This document shows positions 22,871 to 33,722 of a stretch of 64,000 nt of DNA, piece by piece. The position numbers and the translations under genes are program-made. The stretch comes from Chara braunii (lineage: Eukaryota > Streptophyta > Charophyceae > Charales > Characeae). Under the pieces are notes generated by a model. It did not search any database. It had not been told where the DNA came from and saw only the letters and a list, made by a program, of their open reading frames with translations. Within the stretch, counting starts at the first letter, position 1, and each line of letters starts with the position of its first letter. The stretch lies in NCBI GenBank assembly GCA_003427395.1, contig BFEA01000973.1, positions 238,100-302,099 of the forward strand, in the 5' to 3' direction.

Positions 22871-23340
22871 ATCTTCCTCCTGTATCTACACCTAAATTTG
22901 TCCAAATCACACTCTGAGGTCTTTGAAAATGTGAAGGGCTGGGGTAAAAGGAGTCAGGTTTAGGAAGGAATGTTGTCTTCAAGGTTTTGGGGCGTAAGTG
23001 GCTTGCTATGAATGGGTTAAAGGTTGACACTTGTAGCGCATTCTGTGTCTGGATCTGTATGCGTGTATGTGATTTCTTGCATCTGCACAGGTGTTGGACA
23101 CTTGAACTGTCTCTCTGAACTGGGATCATCTAGGATATTCGGACAACAGGACACAACAATTGTGAAAGTGAGGGCAACCGCTCATTCAACTCCCCTGACT
23201 TACATATATATATATATATATACTTATCTGTGGATGAGATCGTAAGCTGGTATGAGTTTAGGAAGTTATTGTCTAGAAGTCTGTTTGAGATCTTGAGAGA
23301 ATGAGAGATTACAAAAGAGGTTGACTCTGACTTTAAAACA
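22871..23340. other. Unassigned
   Basis: No gene recognised. An (AT)n run lies at about 23203-23221. The minus-strand frame 22722-23129 shows no known motif. Confidence 0.3.
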
Positions 23341-23785
23341 TAGAGTACGGTCGTAAGTTAGCTAAGCGTGGAAGACTGTCCGAGAAAGTCGACCTGATTA
23401 GATAGTCGGTCCGGAGAATTAGCGCCTCGGGGCACGGCATACGGGTCAGTCCTAAGGCGTTCTACCGCGCGTATGCCTATACTACAGCGATCGAGAAAAC
23501 GCCCTCAGCTGGCCTACCTCTGCGATTGCATGTAAAAGCCTTCGCACGTGGGTCAGTAGCACAACAGGGATACGCCCACCTAAGGGATGGTGACAACTCC
23601 CGCAGGTGGAGGTAATGTTGTACCTTGCGGGGTCCCTAACCTGTCGTAGGGAGTCGCGAGAGGTATATCACGCGCGCACGGTCGGAGTGGTGTTTTAGTA
23701 AAGGTGACAAAGAGACTCCTGCGTGACACGACCGTGAGGTCCGACACAAAACTTACTTTGCGTCTGGGTGTGGGACCGCCGCGCG
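23341..23785 (+). repeat. Diverged copy of the element 1 leader
   Basis: Aligns by eye with 41580-41940, just upstream of the element 1 gag. Shared words are 'ctacagcga' with 'cgagaaa.cgccctc', 'cctctgcgattgca', 'ggatacgcccacc', 'gcgagaggtat' and 'actcctgcgtgac'. This suggests a solo LTR/leader remnant of the same Ty3-type family. It is joined directly to family W copy B. Confidence 0.6.
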
Positions 23786-24980
23786 CGACAGCGTTGTGGT
23801 ATGAGGTTGCGGGTTCAAAACTCACTTGCAACCTTGCGCACGGATAACGGCAGAGCATTAGATTGACGCACGACTGGACATACACTCCCTTGGGTTGACG
23901 CATGATACTATTACAGATACTGTCTGCGCACCACCCAAGGGTTGTTCATGGTGTTGTATGTTGGTTTTGGGTTTCACATGGGTTGCTTGGGGGTGTTGGT
24001 CTTGGGTGTTCTGTTGATCTCCCCAGTCTGGCATATCACACGTTTGTGCCATTTCCGCTAGTCGTTCACATGGTAAACTCATTCGATTATATGTTATAAG
24101 GTCACGGGTTCGAGCTTGGTTCGGACCTTGGGGGGGTCCTTGTTCAACTTACCCCGTTCTCTCTTCGATATACATACATGATGTTGCCTATACATCTCGA
24201 TACATTGATTCACAGAGCACACACAGTCTTCGGGCGTATACAAAACTTGCGAATTATACATGGCCTACGGGCTACATACAAAGTTGGTGTTGTCTGTACA
24301 TCTTGATACATAGATACATGGAGCATACCTAGCCTTCAGGTATACACATAGATTGCGAACTACACAACTATCAGACAGGTGGAGTTTAGTCACTGGATGG
24401 GGTATAGTATCTGCAGTAGGTACAGGTAAAGGTTGTCGGAGTTCCTACTGGTATTCACATAGAACCGTCTACTGGCTACAAGGCTTAGACCCTATGTAGG
24501 ATAGCGGTATAAGTCGCTCAGGCCAGTCCGAGTTCCACCTAGCCTTGGGTAAGCTAGGGGAAGGATGGTAAAATTGCTTCAATGGGTGCTACCCTGTCTT
24601 AACCTAGGGCCCAAAGTCTCTTGGGGCCTGTAGCAGATTGTCTGGGTTTAGCGTTCGGAGTTCTCGATCGATAAGACTCGTCCGATTCTGCTTCCACCAG
24701 GGCTGGGCAACCTATCAGCCCTGGTGCCTATCACCGTTGTTCGGTCCAAGTTACCTACCCATTGGTAGGGTTATGGTCCTGAGTGTTGGTCACACTGAGG
24801 TAGAATAGTGGGATAGGGGGTGCGCTAGGAGTATTGACGTGAGGATGGGATGGGAGGTGGTCTCATATTCTAGGACACCCATGGCCTACTGCTCCAGGTG
24901 ATCACTGCGCACTCTGTGACTGTCCTTTACAACACCATGGACTTAAAAAAAAGAAAAAAAAAAAAAAAGAAAAAAAAAAA
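23786..24980 (+). mobile_element. Non-coding retroposon family W, copy B
   Basis: Matches copy A from 'ggttgcgggttcaaaactc' (about 23811) to the A-rich tail (24946-24980). The tail is interrupted by single G residues and is preceded by the same 'acaacaccatggactt'. The A-box part of the head is missing; the copy starts at TTGTGG where the leader-like repeat ends. It lacks two of the three internal repeats of copy A and has no gap. Confidence 0.65.
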
Positions 24981-24984
24981 GTGG

Positions 24985-25490
24985 TTGTTTTAAAAATAAA
25001 AATAATCATAATAAATTAACATAGGTAGGAATGTTGGAGTTTGAGGTTGGATATAGGAAAGTCTAGACATGGTTTGTTGATTTGTTGCCTTAGTGGGTAT
25101 TAATGTAGTATAGATGTTGGTTTTAACCTATGGTTTGGTACGATTCTTTTTTGGTGATTTAGGGACTATTTTGGCTTGTTTGGAGTTGTAGGTCATGTTG
25201 GCATTGATTGCTTTCTTTTTCTTTGTTATGGTTTTTGTAAGTATTTGGGATTGTGCGGCTTTGTAGGCCATCCTGATATTTTTCTTTCTAAGGTTGTAGA
25301 GACAACATGACAATGATCTGGATTTTGCCATTCTGTTCATAGACAGTTTCTCCCAACGCATGAACCTACGTGGGACAATGGTCTCATAATTTATCTCTTT
25401 CTTTTGCGGGCTGTTTGTTGAGGAATTCCTGATTTTTTTTGTCGATTTAATAAAGTGATTTTCTTGTTAAAAAAAATAATAATAACAACT
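24985..25490 (+). repeat. AT-rich stretch ending like a poly(A) retroposon
   Basis: The 3' part reads AATAAAGTGATTTTCTTG, then an A-rich end at about 25469-25489. That is what a non-LTR retroposon or processed-transcript end would look like, with an AATAAA-type signal. I recognise no protein remnant. The minus-strand lysine-rich frame 25128-25361 is unsupported. Confidence 0.3.
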
Positions 25491-25499
25491 TTTGCGGTA

Positions 25500-26447
25500 C
25501 AGGTCAATGGTAATTTGTTAGGGTTGTTCCAGCTGCCAAGGTCTTTGTGTCAAAGCTGCCCGCTTGCTCCCCTCTTGTTTGTACTTCAGCTGGAGGTGCT
25601 CCTCAACTGCATTCAGAAGCACCCCAACATAAGGGGCTTGCCTGGTTTATTTCTCTTAAATTCAAAGCAGGAAGAGGCTGGGCCACCCAAACTTATGGAA
25701 CATGCTCAGACCTCCTCGTTCAGGAACTAAAGAAACTGAAAGAAACCCAAATGAAACAAGGCGACCAAGCCACCCAAACTTATAGAACATGTTTGGTCCT
25801 TAAAAGTCGTTCACATTCAACTTGAACCCTCACAGATCAGAGCAACCAGACCACCCAAACTTATGGAACATATCTGGTTCTCCAGGCAATTCAAAATAAA
25901 CATACCACTAGGCCTCCCCAAACTTATGAAGACCTGCCCAGCCTTTGGTTGACCCAGTCAGACACAAGCAATACAACCTTCCACTCATTCTTCCCCCAGA
26001 TGCAATCCCACAATCTGTTTTCAGTCAAACAATAAAATTGAAACTGATATTGCTCATACATTCATTTATTTAATATGGTTTGTGTCCTGAAAGTCAAACT
26101 GAAAAGTCGAAGTAGGGATGCACACAGTATACTCAGTTAAAATATAGCAAGGGGTGCAGTTAAGGGTTATAACTGGGTTTATAGAGGGGAAGCAATGCTT
26201 ACCTTTCAATTCCCTGCCTCCAGAACTCCTTCTGAGTTTCGGCAGAGCTCCCGCAATCGGTGGGCTGACTCCCCACAGAGTTTTGTTGCGGTCCTACGAG
26301 TTGCAATCCCGCCTGCCGCCTTCCTCTCTTGACTAGACTTAGAGTAAGAAAGGCAGAAGGAGGGGTCTAAGACTCTCGAGATACAAGAGGGGGACAACTC
26401 AACTCCCAAGAAAGGGCCTTGTAATCTTCAATCTCCTAAGGGCCCCA
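25500..26447 (-). mobile_element. Repeat family Z, copy 2
   Basis: On the minus strand the conserved module (26447 down to 26205) reads through ggcggcaggcgggattgcaa, the 'actctgtggggagtc' block and 'gattgcgggagctctgcc'. It ends ggaggcaggga, followed by a GTAAGC that resembles a 5' splice site. It matches 37513-37768 over about 250 bp. A hairpin array follows (25941 to 25675 on the minus strand). Confidence 0.65.
25675..25941 (-). repeat. Z copy 2 hairpin array, four units
   Basis: Four units at 25908-25941, 25844-25879, 25763-25798 and 25675-25713. Each has the conserved minus-strand loop word TTCCATAAGTTTGGGTGG (with variants). Flanking arms differ from unit to unit but are complementary within a unit: AACCAGA/TCTGGTT, GACCAA/TTGGTC, CTGGGC/GCCTAG, and AGG-CTG/CAG-CCT with bulges. 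No coding frame is preserved. Confidence 0.8.
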
Positions 26448-27841
26448 CAATGGTGGCTAAAAATACATTAGCCGTTTGGTCAACTCAACGTCAAATTGCT
26501 GAAACAGCCACTCCTGACGACTCCCCAAGTCGCAATAACGTCCTCCCTCCACAGAGCTTAGTCTCTCTCTCCTGCTATAACGTCACTAGTTCTTGGTCAA
26601 TCTACCGTCACACACCCATCAGCCTGCATTGCACTAACTAGCGGGGATCCTACAGCAGTTGCTTGGCAGCAAGCAAGTTGAAGCAACGAGAAGCAGAACT
26701 CAGTAACCAACAGTGTCAGTAATAACCCATCAGCAGCGCCTTGTATAAGCGCAGCGCAACCCAACACTTAGGCGGGTACCCAGTCAGAGCCTCCTTCCAA
26801 CCATTTCGCCCAGCAGGATGGACAACACACTGATCAACAGCCTAACCAGCACCTCGCAATCCAACGTGATTTGGCTGGCCACACGGTGTAATCCACCAGT
26901 ATACAGAAAGCTCTGCAGCTCGTTCTCCACCACTCTCCTCACCAAGATAGGCAATGTACCAACCAACAAGCGAGTTCCCAACCTCCACCGTTCGCCTGCT
27001 GCTTCCTAGCTTAGTACAGCGAGCTGCGCCCTGGCCGGCAGACGAGCCTTCAGATCTGTTGCCGCCTCCTCACTCCTTCGCCTCCTCTATCGACACTCGA
27101 TGGTCGAGCGTATGGTTAACAGGTAAGTTTTCCCTTCCTTTCTCTCTCTACTACGAGTGTCCTTCCTCTACAGTTCAACTGGTGAGATGGACACGACCAC
27201 GGTGACACACGTTTAGGATTGTGATCGAGGAGACGACTACGACCACAACACCAGTATTATCGAGATGCTGATCTCTCCGAAACGAAATCGGGATCACGGT
27301 GTCAATACGAACGGTCCCCTCCAAATCGGTATTAGTGCGTTTAACTTCAAACGCGCATCAGACGAGGCAAAAAAACGAGGCTGAATTTTTTGTTGAAACG
27401 CAAAGTTACACACTGCTGCCCAGCTCGACACGTAGGAAATTAGAAAGTGGTGCCCTCTATTGTTAAGATGAGCAATAGACTGACCCTCTTCGTAACCCAA
27501 ACACTCTCTTACTCTTTTGCTTCAGCCTGCAACTAGTTCGCCCAGTGAGATAGGCGGTGCCCCGGTAATCAACTATTAGCCTTGTCGTCCTGCCTTCTGA
27601 TTTCACTTCACTGCTACTGGCTGGGTTGATGATACATTGCTGATTAGATAACCCGCCTCGCCCCACTTTGTCTGAGGAAAGTGGATAGTACCCAAATCCG
27701 CAAGTAAGCCCTCCCCCCACCTGCTACTCGCCCCTCACTGCCTCATTCTAACTGGCTGGGCAGTATTTCCATCCGCAGTCAGCCTTCAGACCCTTGCGAC
27801 TCGCTCTACAGCTGTCTCGTCTGTCGAAATGAGCGGTTCGG
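26448..27841. other. Unassigned, slightly pyrimidine-rich
   Basis: No gene recognised. A CAGGTAAG-type word at 27120-27127 and another at 28588-28595 lie in similar C/T-rich surroundings. These may be two diverged copies of one repeat. Small open frames show no domain. Confidence 0.3.
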
Positions 27842-27847
27842 TGGTCA

Positions 27848-28364
27848 ACAGAAAAATTTCCATGAGGAATGAAAGTTAAAAAAACATTCCATAAAAAAAA
27901 AATTCTTCATATTTATAAATTATCATTCCAATTGTCCAATTCTAAAATTTTCAATTTAATTTGATAAGTTCCCGTCTAAATATGAGTTTTCCCTTCCAAC
28001 TACATCTATTTGTTCAAGATGGAATGAAAGTCTGGACGAGTTTATGAAATGTTTTAATTAGACTTTCATTCTACTGCAACAAATATCGTCTAATTTATAG
28101 ATTGGATTAACCTATTTATGACTGGAAATCCTTACTTAGAATGACAGTCCAATTAAAATATTTCATGAACTCATCCAGACTTTCATTCCATCTCTAGCAT
28201 GCAGTTCAAATAAGAAGGGATACCCCATTCTGGGAATGAGAGTTTTCAAGTAAGACGAAAAATTTTAAAATTGGAATGACATTTTTTAAAATGGGATGAA
28301 AATTTGAAATTTAGAATGTAATTTTACTTTAGAATAATTATTTAATTTTGGGAAATTTTTCTGT
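27848..28364. mobile_element. MITE-like foldback DNA transposon, 517 bp
   Basis: Perfect 14-bp terminal inverted repeats, ACAGAAAAATTTCC at 27848-27861 and its complement at 28351-28364. They are flanked by direct repeats TGGTCA (27842-27847 and 28365-28370). If three more bases are assigned to the duplication it becomes the 9-bp TGGTCAACA, which would suit a Mutator-type element. The interior is AT-rich, non-coding and holds a nested 56-bp inverted repeat (28018-28073 against 28137-28192). Confidence 0.75.
28018..28192. repeat. Nested 56-bp inverted repeat inside the MITE
   Basis: Arms 28018-28073 and 28137-28192 start gatggaatgaaagtctgga on opposite strands and differ at about six positions. 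The spacer is 63 bp. Confidence 0.85.
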
Positions 28365-28370
28365 TGGTCA

Positions 28371-29589
28371 ACACATAAATATTTCAGCCCCATGGCTCGT
28401 TCTCCTGCTGCCTCGATCGACGAGCCAAGCAGCTCCCCGGTCTCCCCGGTCAATAGGATAGTTTCCAATCTCAGCGGCTTGCTCCGCACTCCTAGTGCTG
28501 ACGATCGGTGATCTGCGCGGCGCATTTGCTCGAATGATAAGCCTCCAATCCTCACGGTTTGCTCCTGTCCGTCTCCAAAGCGACCAACAGGTAAGCTTTC
28601 CTCCCCATGGCTGCTTCCGTACCACCTCCACCAAAAAGACAACCAAACTTGGCTCGAATCTTTCGCTAGAACATGGATAGATACATCCTAACTTAAGCCT
28701 CCCTTCCCAATGTAGCTCGTAGTGCTGGTAATGATTGAGTCATTAATCCTTGCTACAGAACTAACATCACCATCATATCCGTATCACCTTGAAACTTCGA
28801 CCTCCTACTCTCTCTTACTCGGTCTCGTCAAGGTACGAGCAAACCCTCTACTGCACACTCCCCTCGTTTCTTAACGTAAGGGACCCTCGCGCAATCTATC
28901 AAGCTCGTAGCGCTTAATTCCTGTGTTCGAACTCCATATCTGGCCCATCCATTCGTATCGCAACACGTCGGAACCTCCGGATTGAGCCTTCGTTCGTTCG
29001 GCTCCTCCTAGAAACGGGTGGAGCATGAATTAGTCGAACCACCACATTCTTCCGCTTACACAGCCTCCATCTTTCATAGCACGGGAACCAAGCTTTCTCT
29101 CCCGAAACTGACTCCACCCTTCTATTCGTGACACGCAAGAACCTCAATCTACCATTTTAGTTCACTAGATTCCGACGATGGCCGAATGAACAGATCCGAG
29201 TGGATTACGTGTTTCTCCTACCTTGTCACGCTTGTTTCCCGATAACCCCACGCACTCTCTTTCTTCACTAACTCCTAATTTACTAATTTACTGCCAAAAC
29301 TAACATAACCACGACGCTCGCTCGGAGCTAAAACCCCAAGATCGCCTCCTCGTTCGCTCGATTCCGACACGAGTCGAGCAAGTTAGACTCTTTTGACCAC
29401 GCTCATCTCGCCGTCCACCATCTTTACAGTCGAATGTTTTTGGTGTAATATTGCGCATAGGTTCGCTCCCTTCTCTTCTTCACACTTAGCGCAGTCTTCC
29501 CGTAACTCCCGATCCTACTGCGCCACACTTTGTCAGGAAATGGCAACTGGAGATTGGGAGAAAAACCCCGGCGCCCGGGTTCTTTTCGT
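28371..29589. other. Unassigned
   Basis: No gene recognised. A frame at 29393-29626 includes GDWEKNPGA, weakly like the 2A-type D-x-E-x-N-P-G-P motif found in some non-LTR retroelements. The last proline is absent and there is no other support. Confidence 0.3.
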
Positions 29590-29669
29590 CGTTATGCATG
29601 CCACCTTTCCATACGGGTCATGCTGATCACCTCTACATCATTCCTATTTTAACGGATGTCCCAAAGGAC
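29590..29669 (-). pseudogene. U6 snRNA pseudogene fragment
   Basis: From 29669 on the minus strand: GTCCTTTGGGACATCCGTTA, then AAAATAGGAATGATGTAGAG (the ACAGAGA box is degraded) and GATCAGCATGACCC. It is more diverged than the copies at 840-936 and 35220-35330, and truncated at the 3' end. Confidence 0.7.
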
Positions 29670-30301
29670 AAAACAACAGCCCCAACTCCAACATGGAAAC
29701 TTCAAAATAAGTCAGATATTAGGCAGTGCAATTAGTGCCTCGTCCTTATGCCCAGGTCCTACGTGTGACTTCGCCTGCAGCAGCAACACTACGACCCTCC
29801 CCCGAACTCCCTTTGCGCAATCACTCTCCCTCCCCTGCACACACCCCTGGCACGATTTCATGTCTAGGTTCGGTCGGTCTCCTCCTCCTAGCGCCTGCAG
29901 GCAACCGGCCCGCAACTCTACCCACACCATCGGGAGCCTTCGAACGAAAACGGAAATCACTGATAGATGGTTTGATGAACTTTTTCCCTTCCGTACCCTA
30001 GTCCGACAAATGATAGTGTAGGTACCGCTGCAGGCCCCAAACTCCTCCCTCTTCTCTCAAGGTCCCTTGGGCATGCTCTGCTTATGTACGGTCCCCGGCC
30101 TTTCGGCCGCATCAGGCATGCCCACACTCAGGCGGCAGACCCTGGATTCAAGGGCACAGGTATCGGTGGTCCCGAGGTGGATCTTGGCAGCAACAACCCC
30201 GAGCGGCTTCACCCTTCCACGCCCTGGCATGGTCCAATGCCCTAACGGGCGGACTAACCTTCAATCCTCCCATAGGACGTGGTCCTTTTTGTCAATCAAC
30301 C
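29670..30301. other. Unassigned
   Basis: No recognisable gene. The frames at 29656-30021 and 30067-30447 (+) are P/S/R-rich and have no known domain. Confidence 0.3.
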
Positions 30302-30535
30302 CAGTTAGGCCCACGATGCCCAAGCTTCTTTTGCTTGTGGTCAGCCACCCGCCGGCTCGCACGCACGTCAAGTTCCTCAGTCCGCGTTTCAGGGTAGTTA
30401 GGATAGAGGATTTTTGCCGGCATCCTGAATACTCGAGGAGCCCGTAGGTCAACACAAGGAGGTGCGTGCTCAAGGTCTTCGACTGCCTCGACAGTCCCAA
30501 AACCCGGCGTCTCGTCCGAGTCAAGGAACGCTGAA
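30302..30535 (-). CDS. Possible orphan exon or coding fragment, about 77 codons
   Basis: On the minus strand an open frame without ATG runs from 30535 to about 30302. It has an acidic start (FLDSDETPGFGTVEAVED) and a basic end, and stops at TGA. It is immediately preceded by TTTATATTTCAG, a good 3' splice acceptor. I recognise no family. It could be an exon of a decayed transposon or host gene, or chance. Confidence 0.2.
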
Positions 30536-30549
30536 ATATAAAAATAATA

Positions 30550-31203
30550 CTTTAATAGATAATGAAATATTTTAAAACTTATTAATCGTCAGAATACGAC
30601 AAGTCATAAAAGAAATCACTAGCACTGTTTTGACGCCACTGACGACAAAATCAAGAGGAATAGCCCCGTCAGGCCCTCAACCCCGTGATTCAATCGCGCC
30701 TCTCCCACGCCGTCACCGCTTGATCTCGATCCCTGAATCTCTCCGATGAAAATCCGACATCGTAGCCAATAGTATTAGGCCCAAGGTTGGGTCTAGCCTT
30801 GACAAAAGCCTAAATAAATGGGTATTGCACGACTCGCAGCCCTACCAACACATTTTTAAAATCACATTGTTCTCGATGCCGTCCTCTGTACGTACGCATA
30901 AGTCGTAGGCAAGTACATCAATCAAAAGACAAAAATCTCTCTAATCCTAGCTTAATCAAATAAATAGAAATCCAGTCGGGGATCATGCTGGTCCTTCAAT
31001 CATCAAAAAAAAAATCACGCGCGCCTCAAACCTACGCGCCCACACACTCTCTACTTTAGTCAACCATCCAGTCAAACGTCAACTGCAAACTCAGTCGTGC
31101 CTCGCGTGGTATACTTAGACTTTAAACCAAACTTATTTCCTGTCACTTGCAACACCGAAGGCGGATACCCTTGTAAGGGTATTCGCACCGACAACGCGCT
31201 TTT
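30550..31203 (-). mobile_element. Non-coding repeat family Y, copy 1
   Basis: On the minus strand it starts TGTCGGTGCGAATACCCTTA at about 31191 and matches Y copy 2 (33725 onward, +). Shared blocks include the GGTATACTT.GACTTTAAACC region (on the plus strand), 'gcgcgcgtgatt', and a tRNA-like module around 30730-30790 (minus) with the B-box-like word AGGGATCGAGATC. No coding capacity. Confidence 0.6.
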
Positions 31204-31684
31204 GGCTTCCACCTTTGCACATTTCTTTATCTCCTGCTCTGTGCTTACTATTCTTCATCAGCGGAAACATGCTTTCCCCCTCTTTGTGTTTGCTTTCTTT
31301 TCCTCATTGTGCAATCCTTCTTGTTGTTGGCCGAGCATGTTTTTCCCTACCGCATTGTGTTCCTTTTCCCCTTCGTGCATGTTTCTTCACGTCGATCTCT
31401 CCTTTCCCTGACTGTTCGTCTACCCCCTCACGTTGTTCGCAACCCTTCTTTCAGCAATCATCCCCCTCCGGGTCGTTACTCTTTCAGGCTTCTCCTGTCA
31501 CTGCACATTCTACTTCGTGCTTTCCACCTACTACCTCGCACTCTTCATTCCCGCGGCTGCGCTATCTTTTCTCCCTCGCGAGAATCCCCCTCTCCCTTCC
31601 TCCTTCTCTTCTTCTTCTTCTTTTTTTTTCTTCTTTTTCTTTTTCTTCTTCTTCTCTTTTCCCCTCCGCGCCATCAGTGGTTAA

Positions 31685-32093
31685 CGGGGACCCCCCAGTT
31701 TTAGCTCCTGGGTAACAGGTCCAAAACTGAAATTACGCTTTAGGGGTGATTTTTTTTATTTTTATTTTTTTTTATTTTTTTTTTTTGCCTGTTTTTGTCT
31801 TACTTCAAGGTTGTTGTGTACCAGATTTGGTCTCATTTGGAGCATTGGAATTTCCTCTGATAAGACCATTTCCAAAAACGCTGAAAATTCCAAAAATTCG
31901 CTGAATCCAAAATGTTATTCAAGTGCACTTTTGCCTCACTGTTTCACCCTGTTTTTATTTTATTTTTTCGTTTTTTTTCTAGTGGTTTGTAAATATGGTG
32001 TGCACTCTATGAAATGATGCAATTTTTGGTTAAAAAGGGCTTCTGGTTTTCTTATAAATAGCTTTACAAAAACACTGAAATTTTGGGTCACCG
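31685..32093. mobile_element. Small TTAA-flanked inverted-repeat element in X copy 3
   Basis: Flanked on both sides by TTAA (31681-31684 and 32094-32097). Ends are CGGGGACCC and GGGTCACCG, an 8-of-9 inverted match. The interior is T-rich and non-coding. X homology resumes on either side, so this is an insertion. TTAA duplication is typical of piggyBac-type elements, but the ends are too short to assign a superfamily. Confidence 0.5.
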
Positions 32094-32582
32094 TTAACCG
32101 CCTCTCCTCCACTCATTCGCTGCTTCCTCGTGCTCTCCTTCCTCCAGGTCGGTGCGATGTTGCTTTCCCGCCACACACCGCTCACATTCTTCCTCCTACC
32201 GTGTGTTACGCGTCATAGTCCCCTCGCATGCCCATGCATAATTAGGCTGGCTACGTTTGAAGTGTTGTGCCGAGATGTCGAGGACCTTCCTGGGAATGAA
32301 TCTGCCCGACAGTCGAGGCAGGTGCGTTAAGCTAAGTTGAAGAGAATCGTACATGTAAATATATATATATATATAACTTACCAATAAATTTAAAAAAAAA
32401 AGGAAAATCCAAAAGAAAAAGAAAAGAACAAAATCTAACCAAAATTTAACTGCTAACTTCCGTATCCTGCCAAGTGTCGAGCCCATTTTACAACAGTGGG
32501 CCTAAACCTAACTAACTCACCTTACCTCGAAACCAGAAATCGTAGATTCAAGCCTCGGTCGACGGAGCGTGGTGCTAAAGTT

Positions 32583-32664
32583 GAGTTAGCTCGGGGTCCG
32601 ATGGATTCGATCCCCAAGTCATCTAATTCTCAATCCGCACCGAAACTTACTAAGCCAACCTCCA
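32583..32664 (-). repeat. tRNA-like module of family X copy 3
   Basis: Minus strand: TGGCTTAGTAAGTTTCGGTGC (A-box-like) followed by GGGGATCGAATCC (near-consensus B box), with partly complementary outer ends ending CTAACTC. Same position in the element as the modules at 13507 and 57658. Confidence 0.6.
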
Positions 32665-33722
32665 TTTCGAATAGAAGGGGAGCAGCTCTAGTAAAATATA
32701 GTAGTGGGCCTCAGCCCGACCAGTGGCTGAGCCCGTTTCCTAAGTTTGTGTGTGTGTACGCTTGTTGGTCTGCATGATTGTATCAGCGCTTGTCGGCCTT
32801 AGTGTGTGTGTGACCCGCAGGCGCAGACCCTACATGGTCGATACTTACCTGTGGCCGTGACTTTGAGGGTTACGGCGGAAAAACACTCAAGTAGTGAGGG
32901 CAGGCATGCGACACTCAGAAGCGCAGGGAGAAACACTCAAGTAGCAAGTCGGTCGGTACCACTCAAATAGCAGCTCACATATATGGAAACGGCCGACAAG
33001 AAGACGAAAGCAAGCGTTAGCATCTTTAAAGGCCCAGCAGTGGTAGGTAGGCGGGTACCAATCCAAGTAGCTTGATTTTGAGGCATGTGCGAACGATATC
33101 AGAGTCCGCAATGATGTTTTTCTTTGAAGGGATGGGGTACCGGTTGCTTGGACAGGCCGAGTGATCAGGATGTCACCGCCCAAAAGACAAATGTCTCCTT
33201 ACATACGGGAGGCTGAGCGAGAGCCTCAACTGCACTTGCAGTATGTGAGTAAGGACAAAGGTACCTCCCGAGCCAGTGTTAGGAATCTGGGTGCTACTGC
33301 AAAACCCGATGATCATACACTTATAATTGCTCCAGGCTAATGACGAGGGCATATATTAATTTATTTTCACTAACGTTATGACGATTAAGTCTCAGCGTGT
33401 GTCATAGATCTTCTCGACGTAACCCTAATCTAATCAACCCCTCGACCTCTTCACTCAGAGGGTATTACTTTCGATCCTAACCGTTCGAGCGCGCGTCTCA
33501 ATAACGCACGTGCATACTTAACGAAAATTTCTCACCGATATTCCCCGACCTCAATGATCGAGGAATCGTTTTAAGGTGTCGCCCGAAGAACGCGTACATG
33601 TTTAAGTTCAGACCGACTCTGTCATGGTGGTCGATGCAATCGATGTGTCGATCGTAAAAACATGTTCAAATACCCTTGTAAGGGTATTTGATCCGGCAAT
33701 GCTATGAAGCAAAGTAGGACAC

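Larger units (their letters stand above)
31204..33712 (-). mobile_element. Non-coding repeat family X, copy 3 (with MITE insertion)
   Basis: Minus-strand copy of X. It starts near 33712 with CCGGATCAAATACCCTTAC and has the 'gagtaagg' and 'cccctcgacctctt' regions. A tRNA-like module lies at 32583-32664, then the 'cgggcagattcatt' block and the GAA-rich tract (31600-31680 as TTC on the plus strand). It is interrupted by a 409-bp TTAA-flanked insertion (31685-32093). Without that insertion the length is close to X copy 1. Confidence 0.6.

Noticed and set aside
22722-23129. 135-codon minus-strand ORF
   Set aside because: No known motif and no support from neighbours.
29540-29572. 2A-type self-cleaving motif (GDWEKNPGA)
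   Set aside because: The final proline is missing and no retroelement protein surrounds it.
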